DNA of 64,000 nucleotides from Pseudomonas japonica (GTDB lineage: Bacteria; Pseudomonadota; Gammaproteobacteria; Pseudomonadales; Pseudomonadaceae): the NCBI RefSeq assembly GCF_900188455.1, contig NZ_FZOL01000002.1, positions 1 to 64,000 on the forward strand, in the 5' to 3' direction. Below the pieces are notes generated by a model. The model did not search any database. It was not told the origin of the DNA and saw only the letters and a program-made list of their open reading frames with translations. The translations under genes were made by a program, and so were the position numbers. Of the stretch, positions 39,324-50,037 are shown piece by piece. Every line of letters begins with the position of its first letter. Within the stretch, counting starts at the first letter, position 1.

Positions 39324-41224
39324 GCCATGACCTCGGCCAGGTTGCCGTTGCTTTCCAGCCAGCTCTTGCGGTCGCCCGCACGCTTCTTGGCCAGGAGCAT
39401 GTCCATGATTTCCCGGGTCTGCTCGAAGTCGTCGAGGGTCAGCTGGACCAGGCGCCGGGTGTTCGGGTCCATGGTGGTCTCGCGCAGCTGCGGCGGGTTC
39501 ATCTCACCGAGGCCCTTGAATCGGGTGACCTGCGGCTTGCCGCGTTTCTTCTCGGCCACCAGGCGGTCGAGGATGCCGTCGCGCTCGGCCTCATCGAGGG
39601 CGTAGTAGATCTCCTTGCCCAGGTCGATGCGGTACAGCGGCGGCATCGCCACGTAGACGTGGCCGGCTTCCACCAGCGGACGGAAATGCTGGACGAACAG
39701 CGCACAGAGCAAGGTGGCGATGTGCAGCCCGTCGGAGTCGGCGTCGGCGAGGATGCAGATCTTGCCGTAACGCAGCTGGCTGAGGTCGGCGGCACCCGGA
39801 TCGACGCCGATGGCCACGGCGATGTTGTGCACTTCCTGGCTGGCGAGGACTTCGCCGCCATCCACTTCCCAGGTGTTGAGGATCTTCCCGCGCAGCGGCA
39901 GGATCGCCTGGAACTCCTTGTCCCGGGCCTGCTTGGCGGAACCGCCGGCGGAATCACCCTCGACCAGGAACAGCTCGGCGCGCATCGGGTCCTGCCCTGC
40001 GCAATCGGCCAGCTTGCCAGGCAGCGCCGGGCCCTGGGTGACGCGCTTGCGCTCGACCTTCTTGCTCGCCTTGAGGCGACGGCCGGCGTTGCTGATGGCC
40101 AGTTCGGCCAGTTGCATGCCCATTTCCGGGTGAGCGTTGAGCCACAGGCTGAAGGCATCCTTGACCACCCCGGAGACGAAGGCCGCGGCCTCGCGGGACG
40201 ACAGGCGCTCCTTGGTCTGCCCGGAGAATTGCGGTTCCTGCATTTTCATCGAGAGAACGAAGCTGATGCGCTCCCAGACGTCTTCCGGGGCCAGCTTGAC
40301 CCCGCGCGGCAGCAGGTTGCGGAACTCGCAGAACTCGCGCATCGCATCCAGCAGGCCCTGGCGCAGGCCATTGACGTGGGTACCGCCCTGGGCGGTGGGG
40401 ATCAGGTTGACGTAGCTTTCCTGGATCGCATCGCCACCTTCGGGCAGCCACAGCAGCGCCCAGTCGACGGCTTCCTTGTTGCCCGCCAGGCTGCCGCAGA
40501 ACGGCTCGTCCGGCAGGCGCAGGTATTCGCTGACCGAGTCGACCAGGTAGGAACGCAGACCGTCCTCGTAATGCCACTCGACCTTCTCGCCGCTGCTCTT
40601 GTCCTCGAAGCTCACCAACAGGCCGGGGCACAGCACGGCCTTGGCCTTGAGCACGTGCTTGAGGCGGCTGACGGAGAATTTCGGGGAATCGAAGTACTTG
40701 GGATCCGGCGCGAAGTACACGCTGGTCCCGGTGTTGCGCTTGCCGACCGTGCCGATGACTTCCAGCTCGCTGGCCTTGAAGCCGTCGGCGAAGGTCATCT
40801 GGTATTCGTTGCCGTCGCGCTTGACCCGCACCCGGACCTGGGTCGACAGGGCGTTGACCACCGAAATGCCGACCCCGTGCAGACCGCCGGAAAACTGGTA
40901 GTTCTTGTTGGAGAACTTGCCGCCGGCATGCAGCTTGGTGAGGATCAGCTCGACCCCGGACACGCCCTCTTCCGGGTGGATGTCCACCGGCATGCCGCGA
41001 CCGTCGTCGCAGACTTCCAGGGAATGGTCGGCATGGAGGATCACCTGCACCGAACGGGCGTGACCGGCCAGGGCTTCGTCGACGCTGTTGTCGATGACTT
41101 CCTGGGCCAGGTGGTTGGGGCGGCTGGTGTCGGTGTACATGCCCGGACGCTTGCGTACCGGGTCAAGGCCCGAGAGGACTTCGATGGCGTCTGCGTTATA
41201 GGCGCTAGCGCTGGGATTGGCCAT
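39320..41224 (-). CDS. parE: DNA topoisomerase IV subunit B
   Basis: This 634-residue subunit supplies ATP hydrolysis to topoisomerase IV. The GHKL ATPase domain has EVIDNSVDEALAGHA and DDGRGMPVDIHPEEG (about 40-75), the transducer follows, and the TOPRIM region contains EGDSAGGSAKQARD and LPLRGKILN (about 415-445) and DADSDGLHI. The N-terminus MANPSASAYNADAIEVLSGLDPVRKRPGMY is standard. It overlaps the phytase-like gene at its 3' end. Confidence 0.97.
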   Translation of the reverse strand: MANPSASAYNADAIEVLSGLDPVRKRPGMYTDTSRPNHLAQEVIDNSVDEALAGHARSVQVILHADHSLEVCDDGRGMPVDIHPEEGVSGVELILTKLHAGGKFSNKNYQFSGGLHGVGISVVNALSTQVRVRVKRDGNEYQMTFADGFKASELEVIGTVGKRNTGTSVYFAPDPKYFDSPKFSVSRLKHVLKAKAVLCPGLLVSFEDKSSGEKVEWHYEDGLRSYLVDSVSEYLRLPDEPFCGSLAGNKEAVDWALLWLPEGGDAIQESYVNLIPTAQGGTHVNGLRQGLLDAMREFCEFRNLLPRGVKLAPEDVWERISFVLSMKMQEPQFSGQTKERLSSREAAAFVSGVVKDAFSLWLNAHPEMGMQLAELAISNAGRRLKASKKVERKRVTQGPALPGKLADCAGQDPMRAELFLVEGDSAGGSAKQARDKEFQAILPLRGKILNTWEVDGGEVLASQEVHNIAVAIGVDPGAADLSQLRYGKICILADADSDGLHIATLLCALFVQHFRPLVEAGHVYVAMPPLYRIDLGKEIYYALDEAERDGILDRLVAEKKRGKPQVTRFKGLGEMNPPQLRETTMDPNTRRLVQLTLDDFEQTREIMDMLLAKKRAGDRKSWLESNGNLAEVMA

Positions 41225-41260
41225 GGGTTCTCGTCGTCATTCGTGGGTGAAAATAAGCAA

Positions 41261-41869
41261 TCAAAATACAGAAAAATCCAGGCTTTGATACGCCTGGGCG
41301 TCAATGCCTGCGCAGGCCAGCAGGGCCGGCAGGTGCAAGGCGAAGCCCAGGAAGCTGTGGTCGCCACCGGCTTCGATGCGCAAGGCACAGGCCCGGTAGA
41401 AACGCTCGGCACGGCGGTAATCCAGGGTTTCGTCGCCCGTCTGCAGCCACACCTGATAACGCGCGGGGTCGTTGGGCGCCGGCACTTCCAGCTCGGCCAG
41501 GGCATCGATATGGTCGCGGGTCAGCTCCCAGGTGTCGCCCGTGTAGTGGTTGGTCTGGGTGCCCAGATAGCCGTCGAACAGCTGGTGTGGATTGACCGCC
41601 GGGTTGATCAGCAGCGCCTTGAGCCCATGGCGCTCGGCCAGATGTGTCGCATAGTAGCCGCCGAGGGAACTGCCGACCAGCAAGGGTCGGCCGAGGTCGG
41701 CGATATCGGCCTCCAGCTGGGCGATGGCCTGGCGCGGATGATGATGCAGGGCCGGGACGCGCAACTGGCCGGCCAGGCCGATGCGCTCCATGACGGCCTG
41801 CAGCTGGCTGGCCTTCATCGAGCTTGGCGCGCTGTTCAAACCATGGATGTAAAGGATCGAGCCCGACAT
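41261..41869 (-). CDS. YqiA-like alpha/beta hydrolase
   Basis: This 202-residue hydrolase begins MSGSILYIHGLNSAPSSMKA and carries the nucleophile elbow VGSSLGGYYATH (G-S-S-L-G) near 72 and the C-terminal catalytic His in EAGGDHSFLGF. YqiA of E. coli, found in the same cpdA-parE neighbourhood, is a weak esterase. The ATG at 41867-41869 gives the family start; the ORF continues upstream on the antisense of cpdA without support. It is 36 bases upstream of parE. Confidence 0.9.
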   Translation of the reverse strand: MSGSILYIHGLNSAPSSMKASQLQAVMERIGLAGQLRVPALHHHPRQAIAQLEADIADLGRPLLVGSSLGGYYATHLAERHGLKALLINPAVNPHQLFDGYLGTQTNHYTGDTWELTRDHIDALAELEVPAPNDPARYQVWLQTGDETLDYRRAERFYRACALRIEAGGDHSFLGFALHLPALLACAGIDAQAYQSLDFSVF

Positions 41870-41976
41870 TATCGCCCCCGGATGTCCGTGAACCGCCCCG
41901 TGAAGAGCGGGCGCAAAAGCGCGCAGTTTAGCCTGATAACCGGGAAATGCTTCAGCTTTAGAGTTTGCCTGATGCT

Positions 41977-42789
41977 TCAGTAGCCGTTTCCGTAGTCCAC
42001 GCTGAAGGCAAAATCGCTCAAGCGCGAGACACCGGTTTCCAGACGGCCGTCGTCGTGCAGCGCCAGCCAGCGATAGCCAGGCGGCCGCTGGTCGTCGACC
42101 TTGAAGTCTTCGCTGCGCGGTGCGAACTGGATGCAGGTCGAGGGCGAGGCGAGCAGGCGCCGGCCGTCCAGTTGCTGGTCCCATTCCTGGTGGATATGCC
42201 CCCAGAGCAAGGCGCGCGCCTGTGGATAAGGCTTGAGCGTCGCGAACAGTGCCTCGGGATTGCGCAGGCCGATGGGCGCCATCCAGGCACAGTCGATGGA
42301 AACCGGTTGGTGGTGGAAGCACACCAGGCAATGCCGTCCGTCGGCACTGCTCAGTGCCTGATCGAGCAATTGCAACTGGTCGGCTTCGAGACGCCCGGGC
42401 ACGCTGCCGGGAATCGACGAATCGAGCATGATCACCCGCCAGTTGCCAATATCGGTGACCGGTTCCAGCAGGTCGCTGCCCGCCGCGACACGCTCCATCG
42501 GCAAGGGCTCGTCATGATTGCCGGCCAGCCAGCGCGCCGGCGCGCCGAGCACCGCGGTCATTTCGCGGAAATGCTGGTAGGAGGCCTGCGTACCGTCCTG
42601 GGACAGATCGCCGGTGGCCAGCAGCAGATCGACCCGCGGCTGCTCGGCGAGCACCAGGTCGATCACCCGTTGCAGGCTGTCACGGGTATTCATGCCCAGC
42701 AGCGAACCCTCGCCATCGGCGAACAGATGACTGTCTGAAAGCTGCACCAGTCGAACCGGGGCACTGGATGAGGGGGGTGCTTGCAGCAA
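41977..42789 (-). CDS. cpdA: 3',5'-cyclic AMP phosphodiesterase
   Basis: This 270-residue calcineurin-like metallophosphoesterase degrades cAMP, which in pseudomonads controls Vfr/Crp-type regulation. The metal motifs are QLSDSHLF near 17, ATGDLSQDG, LAGNHDEP and LWGHIHQEWD near 200. The start is TTG (42787-42789), preceded by AAGGAG at 8 nt; the only nearby ATG is in another frame. It sits upstream of yqiA and parE, the usual order. Confidence 0.94.
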   Translation of the reverse strand: MLQAPPSSSAPVRLVQLSDSHLFADGEGSLLGMNTRDSLQRVIDLVLAEQPRVDLLLATGDLSQDGTQASYQHFREMTAVLGAPARWLAGNHDEPLPMERVAAGSDLLEPVTDIGNWRVIMLDSSIPGSVPGRLEADQLQLLDQALSSADGRHCLVCFHHQPVSIDCAWMAPIGLRNPEALFATLKPYPQARALLWGHIHQEWDQQLDGRRLLASPSTCIQFAPRSEDFKVDDQRPPGYRWLALHDDGRLETGVSRLSDFAFSVDYGNGY

Positions 42790-42874
42790 GGGGCCATCTC
42801 CTTGTGGGAATCCTGCACGATTATGGTGGGGAAGAATCGGAGGATCAAACCGGCACCACGACGGCCGTCACATT

Positions 42875-43321
42875 TCAGCGAACCACTTCCAGTTCATGAC
42901 CACAGGCCAGGCAATGACTCAGCCACTCGCCGAGGAACAGGTTGAGCTGGGCTTTCTCGTCCGGCTGGTGCATCGCCGCGTTGGGATAGGGATAGATGCT
43001 GCGCAGACGGCGGGCATGCTCGGCACTGACCACTTCGGCCATGCGCGCGTCGTGATAGACCTGCACTTCCAGCTGCGGTACCGGCAGCCACGGCAGGCTG
43101 TGCTCCTGGCGCACGCGCAGGGTGGTGGTGTACGGACAGGCCAGGACCACTTCCAGCGCCAGCACGCCAAGCATCTGATCGCCCTGGGTCATGCCGATGC
43201 GCCGCGAGCTGGTGGCGCTGCGCATGTCCGGCAGCAGGCGCATCAGGCGCGCGTAGTTGGCCTCGCAGGCAGCCTGCAAGCCGACCAGATCGACCCGATA
43301 ACGCTCGCGTAAAAGATTCAC
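42875..43321 (-). CDS. DUF1249-family protein
   Basis: This 148-residue cytoplasmic protein starts MNLLRERYRVDLVGLQAACEANYARLMRLLP and has the DUF1249 hallmarks (PQLEVQVYHDARMAEVV, YPNAAMHQPDEKAQLNLFLGEWLSHCL). Its function is unknown. The start is GTG, overlapping the nudF stop by 4 nt (GTGA), so it is translationally coupled to NudF. cpdA lies 85 bases downstream. E. coli YqiB, found between nudF and cpdA, is the likely orthologue. Confidence 0.9.
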   Translation of the reverse strand: MNLLRERYRVDLVGLQAACEANYARLMRLLPDMRSATSSRRIGMTQGDQMLGVLALEVVLACPYTTTLRVRQEHSLPWLPVPQLEVQVYHDARMAEVVSAEHARRLRSIYPYPNAAMHQPDEKAQLNLFLGEWLSHCLACGHELEVVR

Positions 43322-43935
43322 GACCAGAGCCCCCTGACTTCATCGCGGTTCAAGGCCAGCCATTGCAGGGCGATGATCGACGCCGCATTGGCTATCTGCC
43401 CGTCGCGCACGGCCTGCAGGGCATCCTCGAATGCCCAGACCCGCACACGGATGTCTTCACCCTCTTCCTCCAGGCCGTGCAGCCCGCCAGCCCCCACGCT
43501 GCTGCAACGTCCGAGATACAGATGGACCAACTCGTCGCTGCCACCGGGAGACGGAAAATACCGGGTCATCGGCCACAGCGCGGAGAAGGTCAGTCCAGCT
43601 TCCTCCTGCGCCTCGCGGTGCGCAACTTCTTCCGGCGCCTCGTCCTTGTCGATCAGACCGGCGACCAGCTCCACCAGCCACGGATTGACGACCTTGTCCA
43701 TGGCGCCGACGCGGAACTGCTCGATCAGCACCACTTCGTCGCGCTGCGGATCGTAGGGCAGGACGCAGACCGCGTCGTGACGGACGAACAGCTCGCGGCT
43801 GATCTGGCGGCCCATGCCGCCGGCGAACAGCTCGTGGCGCAGATGTACCCGGTCGAGCCGGTAGAAGCCCTGGAAACAGGTCTCGCGGCGGACGATATCC
43901 ACGGCGGCGGGAACGGTGTTCAACTTGTCTGTCAT
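43318..43935 (-). CDS. nudF: ADP-ribose pyrophosphatase
   Basis: This 205-residue Nudix hydrolase cleaves ADP-ribose into AMP and ribose-5-phosphate. The Nudix box is a complete match: GLIDKDEAPEEVAHREAQEE and the following AGL fit G-x5-E-x7-REUxEExGU, near residues 98-120. The ATG at 43933-43935 follows GAGGA. It heads the run nudF-DUF1249-cpdA-yqiA-parE, matching the E. coli tolC-nudF-cpdA-parE order. Confidence 0.95.
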   Translation of the reverse strand: MTDKLNTVPAAVDIVRRETCFQGFYRLDRVHLRHELFAGGMGRQISRELFVRHDAVCVLPYDPQRDEVVLIEQFRVGAMDKVVNPWLVELVAGLIDKDEAPEEVAHREAQEEAGLTFSALWPMTRYFPSPGGSDELVHLYLGRCSSVGAGGLHGLEEEGEDIRVRVWAFEDALQAVRDGQIANAASIIALQWLALNRDEVRGLWS

Positions 43936-44121
43936 GGAAATCCTCGATACCTCACGTGCAGCTTCGCGCAATCCTACCCCGCGTACCCTCGGCTTTCACC
44001 CTCTTTAAAGTCAACCCGAGGGCTGCGAGGATAGGCACCGCCCGTCTATTCAAGCTTAGTGGCGAACCGACGGCCGTGCCGACGGTCCAAGGCCGATCAC
44101 CGATGTTGCAGAAGGATCATC

Positions 44122-44868
44122 ATGACACTCGTCAAACTGACTACCGTGGCTGTCCTGGCCCTTGTCCTGGGGGCGTGCCAGAGCGTTTTCCAACCCAACC
44201 TGCGCAAGCCGCTGGAGGTCAAGCGCGAGGCCTGGGAGCACATCAAGCCCGGTTGCAGCGCCAGCGACTGCCCGCTGGTGAACATCGACATCCTGCACTT
44301 CCCGGCCCAGCCGCAACTCGACGGGATCATCGAACGCAGCCTGCTGCAACTGACCCGCGACAGCCAGGACGCGCCGCTGCCCGCATCGCTCAAGGCCTAC
44401 GAGGAGAGCTTCCTGCGCTCGGCCGAAAGCCGCCACAGCACCTACCTGCAAGCCAAGGTACGCGAGCAGCATGACGGACTGGTGATCGTCGAACTGTCCA
44501 GTTATCGGGATACCGGCGGTGCCCATGGCATGCCGGGACGCGCTTTCATCAACTGGTCACGACAGCAGGAGAAGGTCCTGACCCTGCAGGACATGCTGGT
44601 GCCGGGTCAGGAAGAAACCTTCTGGAAGACCGTGGAGGAAGCCCACCGCGGCTGGCAGATCGCCAATAACCTGGATCAGGACAAGGAATTCGTGAAGAAC
44701 TGGCCGTTCCAGAAGACCTCGAACATCGCCCTGACCTACGGCGCGGTGGTGCTCAAGTACGACGTGTACAGCATTGCCCCCTACGCCATGGGCCACGTCG
44801 AACTGAAGATCCCCTACCCGCGCCTGAACGGCGTGATCAGGCCGGAACTGTTTCCCGGCCGCGGCTGA
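44122..44868 (+). CDS. RsiV/DUF3298-family lipoprotein
   Basis: This 248-residue protein has a short signal peptide ending in the lipobox LVLGAC (about residue 18), then a DUF3298-type domain with DTGGAHGMPGRAFINWSRQQEKVLTLQDML and YDVYSIAPYAMGHVELKIPYP. RsiV-like domains include the lysozyme-binding anti-sigma factor RsiV, but no sigma factor lies nearby. The ATG at 44122 follows AAGGATC. Its 3' end overlaps the convergent cytX by 32 bases. Confidence 0.82.
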   Translation: MTLVKLTTVAVLALVLGACQSVFQPNLRKPLEVKREAWEHIKPGCSASDCPLVNIDILHFPAQPQLDGIIERSLLQLTRDSQDAPLPASLKAYEESFLRSAESRHSTYLQAKVREQHDGLVIVELSSYRDTGGAHGMPGRAFINWSRQQEKVLTLQDMLVPGQEETFWKTVEEAHRGWQIANNLDQDKEFVKNWPFQKTSNIALTYGAVVLKYDVYSIAPYAMGHVELKIPYPRLNGVIRPELFPGRG

Positions 44869-46120
44869 AGCCCAGGACCGCGTGCAGCAATCCTGCCAGC
44901 AGCAATGCCGGCAGGGTCGCGCCGACGTCCGGGGCGTAGTTGGCCAGCAGGTGATAGGTGACCACGCCACCCGCCCAGGCCAGTACCGCGCCGACGTGCA
45001 GTGAGGTGACCCGCGCCGGCAGGCGACGAGCGCGCAGCACGAAGTGATCCACCAGCACCACGCCGAACAGCGGTGCGAACACCGAACCGATCAGCAACAG
45101 GAAGTTCTGGTACTGCGCCAGCGGCGCGAAGCAGGCGATCAGGGTGCAGACCACGCCGATCGCCAGGGCCAGGTGTTCCACCTTCAGGCGCAGCAGCAGA
45201 CCGCTGGACACCGCCGCCGAATGGATGTCGGCAAAGGCGTTTTCCGATTCGTCGAGCAGGATCAGCAGCAGCGGAATGCCCAGCCCGGCGCCCGCCAGGG
45301 CCAGCAGCAGGGCATTGACCTCGCCGCTCGGCGCGAACGCCAGGGTGTAGGCCACACCCAGGCTCATCAACCAGAAGTTGCCGATGAAGAAGCCCAGCGC
45401 GGTACCGCCGAACACGCGGCTGGCGCGCTTGCCGAAACGCGAGTAGTCGGCGATCAGCGGCAGCCACGACAGCGGCATGGCAATGGCGATGTCGAAGCCC
45501 ACCGCCAGCGACATCGAACCGTCGCCGGCGCGCGCCCACAACGCCGCCAGATCAGCCTTGGCGAACAGGTTCCAGGTCAGCCACAGGCAGGCGCCGAGCA
45601 GCAACCAGATGCCCCACTTGCGCAGGACGCGGCGCACGAACGTCAGTGGCCCACTGACCGCCAGCAGGGTCGCCAGGCCGCCGAAGAACAGGGTCCACAG
45701 CAGCGGGCTGTTCCACGCGCTGGTTTCGCCGAACGACTGCGCGCCGAGCAGGCTGGCGGCATCGCGCATGACGATGATCTCGAACGAGCCCCAGCCGATC
45801 AGTTGCAACAGGTTCAACACCGCCGGCAGTGCCGCGCCGTGCTTGCCCAGGCTCAGGCGCAGGGCGGCCATGGCCGACAGCCCGGTGTCGCTGCCGATCA
45901 CCCCCACCGCAGCCAGCAGCAACACCCCGACCAGGGTCCCCATGGCGATCGCCAGGACCGACCCGGCCAGGCCCAGGCCCGGCGCGAGCAAGGCGCCGGT
46001 CTGCAGGACCATCAGGCCGATGCCGAGGGAGAACCACAGGGAGAACAGGTCACGGGCGCCGAAGATGCGCTGGTGACCGGGGACGGGGGAGTCGGGGGAG
46101 TAGTTGCTGGGTAGGGACAC
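44837..46120 (-). CDS. cytX: Putative hydroxymethylpyrimidine permease
   Basis: This 427-residue NCS1-family permease has about twelve transmembrane helices (LFSLWFSLGIGLMVLQTGALL at 26-46, IGWGSFEIIVMRDAA near 115). CytX permeases are grouped with thiamine genes in many bacteria and are assigned to the HMP precursor of thiamine. Here it is directly downstream of thiC, with a REP hairpin of about 150 bases between, so it is likely under the same TPP riboswitch. Cytosine or related pyrimidines are the alternative substrates. Confidence 0.85.
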   Translation of the reverse strand: MSLPSNYSPDSPVPGHQRIFGARDLFSLWFSLGIGLMVLQTGALLAPGLGLAGSVLAIAMGTLVGVLLLAAVGVIGSDTGLSAMAALRLSLGKHGAALPAVLNLLQLIGWGSFEIIVMRDAASLLGAQSFGETSAWNSPLLWTLFFGGLATLLAVSGPLTFVRRVLRKWGIWLLLGACLWLTWNLFAKADLAALWARAGDGSMSLAVGFDIAIAMPLSWLPLIADYSRFGKRASRVFGGTALGFFIGNFWLMSLGVAYTLAFAPSGEVNALLLALAGAGLGIPLLLILLDESENAFADIHSAAVSSGLLLRLKVEHLALAIGVVCTLIACFAPLAQYQNFLLLIGSVFAPLFGVVLVDHFVLRARRLPARVTSLHVGAVLAWAGGVVTYHLLANYAPDVGATLPALLLAGLLHAVLGFSRGRETVPA

Positions 46121-46161
46121 GACGGAGGTCTCGGCAGGATTTTTGTAGGTTGGGAGATGCC

Positions 46162-46261
46162 GGGACCGCTTTGCGGTCCTTCGCAGGCAAGCCAGCTCCT
46201 ACAGAGGGACGCAATGTTCCTGTAGGAGCTGGCTTGCCTGCGAAGGGCCGCAAAGCGGCCC
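46162..46261. repeat. Large REP inverted pair between thiC and cytX
   Basis: The 42-base arm 46162-46204 (GGGACCGCTTTGCGGTCC, then GCAGGCAAGCCAGCTCC) is the near-perfect inverse of 46220-46261, with a 15-base loop. It is the best-conserved REPIN in the window. It may reduce cytX expression relative to thiC or stabilise thiC mRNA. Confidence 0.85.
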
Positions 46262-46268
46262 CTTTACA

Positions 46269-48400
<2,132 letters not shown>

Positions 48401-48553
48401 ACAAGAACTTGCGCAGTCTAGACCGGAGCGGCAATAAACGCCAACAGTCCAAGCACAAGCATGACAAATGGCGCAAATGTCAGATTGTTGCAAAATGCCT
48501 GTGGAACTACACTCGCAAAGCTGGATTACCCTCTTCGTTCAAGGATCGCCCCT

Positions 48554-49987
48554 ATGCTGCGCAAACTTTCACTGGCGCTCGCCGTGTCTTGTGCTTCCAA
48601 CGGACTGGCCTGGGCCGCGGACCCGTCGCTGTCGAACCGGACCGATCTGGTCAGCGTCTACCAGGAGGCCGTGAACAACAACGCCGACCTCGCCGCTGCC
48701 CGCGCCGACTACGGTGCCCGCCGCGAAGTGGTGCCCCAGGCCCGCGCCGGCCTGTTGCCGAACCTGTCCGCCGGTGCCGAGATGCTGAGCACCCGGACCA
48801 GCATCGACCAGCCCTCGGTGACCTCCAACCGCAGCGGCAATACCTGGCAGGCGACCCTGTCGCAGCCGATCTTCCGTGCCGACCGCTGGTTCCAGCTGCA
48901 GGCCGCCGAGGCGGTCAACGAACAGGCGGCGCTGGAGTTGTCGGCCACCGAGCAGAACCTGATCCTGCAGAGCGCGGAGAACTACTTCGCGGTCTTGCGA
49001 GCCCAGGACAACCTGGCCTCGACCAAGGCCGAGGAAGCGGCGTTCAAGCGCCAGCTCGATCAATCCAACGAACGTTTCGACGTCGGCCTCTCCGACAAGA
49101 CCGACGTGCTCCAGTCCCAGGCCAGCTACGACACCGCGCGGGCCAACCGGATCATCGCCGAGCGCCGCGTGCAGGACGCCTTCCAGGCCCTGGTGACGCT
49201 GACCAACCGCGACTACAACTCGCTGCAGGGCGTCGTCCACAGCCTGCCGGTGCAAGTGCCGGCACCCAATGACGCCAAGGCCTGGGTCGACACCGCGACC
49301 CAGCAGAACCTCAACCTGCTGGCCACCAACCATGCCGTCCAGGCCGCCGAGGAGACCCTGCGCCAGCGCAAGGCCGGGCACGCGCCGACCGTGGATGCGG
49401 TGGCACGCTACCAGCGCGGCGACAACGACAACTTCGGCCTGACCAACCCCAACCAGTTGCCCCAGGCCTACGGCGGCCCGGTCGAGCAGACCAGCATCGG
49501 CCTGCAACTGAACATTCCGCTGTACAGCGGCGGCCTGACCAGCTCGCAGGTGCGCGAGGCCTACCAGCGCCTGAGCCAGACCGAGCAGCAGCGCGAGAGC
49601 CTGCGCCGCCAGGTGGTGGAGAACACGCGCAACCTGCACCGCGCGGTGAACACCGACGTGGAACAGGTACAGGCGCGCAAACAGTCGATCATCTCCAACC
49701 AGAGCGCGCTGGAGGCCACGGAAATCGGCTATCAGGTGGGGACGCGGAATATCGTCGACGTGCTGGATGCGCAGCGCCAGCTGTACACCTCGGTGCGCGA
49801 CTACAACAACACCCGCTATGACTACATCCTCGACAACCTGCGCCTCAAGCAGGCCGCCGGGACACTGAGCCCGCAGGACCTGCAGGACCTGGGACGCTGG
49901 CTGAAGCCGGACTACAACCCGGACAAGGACTTCCTGCCACCGGACCTGGCGGCGGCGGCCAAGGCCAATTTCGAGGCCCGGCCTTAA
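48554..49987 (+). CDS. tolC: TolC-family outer membrane channel
   Basis: This 477-residue protein is the outer-membrane duct used by tripartite efflux pumps and type I secretion. It has a signal peptide (about 1-24, SNGLAWAA) and two repeated halves with long helical barrels (EQNLILQSAENYFAVLRAQDN and TEIGYQVGTRNIVDVLDAQ). The P. aeruginosa gene beside thiC is OpmH, the likely orthologue. The ATG at 48554 follows AAGGATC; the ORF is open 31 codons more without support. No pump genes are adjacent. Confidence 0.93.
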   Translation: MLRKLSLALAVSCASNGLAWAADPSLSNRTDLVSVYQEAVNNNADLAAARADYGARREVVPQARAGLLPNLSAGAEMLSTRTSIDQPSVTSNRSGNTWQATLSQPIFRADRWFQLQAAEAVNEQAALELSATEQNLILQSAENYFAVLRAQDNLASTKAEEAAFKRQLDQSNERFDVGLSDKTDVLQSQASYDTARANRIIAERRVQDAFQALVTLTNRDYNSLQGVVHSLPVQVPAPNDAKAWVDTATQQNLNLLATNHAVQAAEETLRQRKAGHAPTVDAVARYQRGDNDNFGLTNPNQLPQAYGGPVEQTSIGLQLNIPLYSGGLTSSQVREAYQRLSQTEQQRESLRRQVVENTRNLHRAVNTDVEQVQARKQSIISNQSALEATEIGYQVGTRNIVDVLDAQRQLYTSVRDYNNTRYDYILDNLRLKQAAGTLSPQDLQDLGRWLKPDYNPDKDFLPPDLAAAAKANFEARP

Positions 49988-49992
49988 GGGCC

Positions 49993-50027
49993 TCATCGCG
50001 GGCAATCGTTCCGATTGCCCGCGATGA
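49993..50027. terminator. Long hairpin between tolC and waaA
   Basis: TCATCGCGGGCAATCG and CGATTGCCCGCGATGA form a perfect 16-bp stem with a 3-nt loop between two convergent genes. It has the CGCGGGCAAT sequence of one REP family and no T-run. It may act as a transcript barrier. Confidence 0.6.
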
Positions 50028-50037
50028 ATCACCACAG

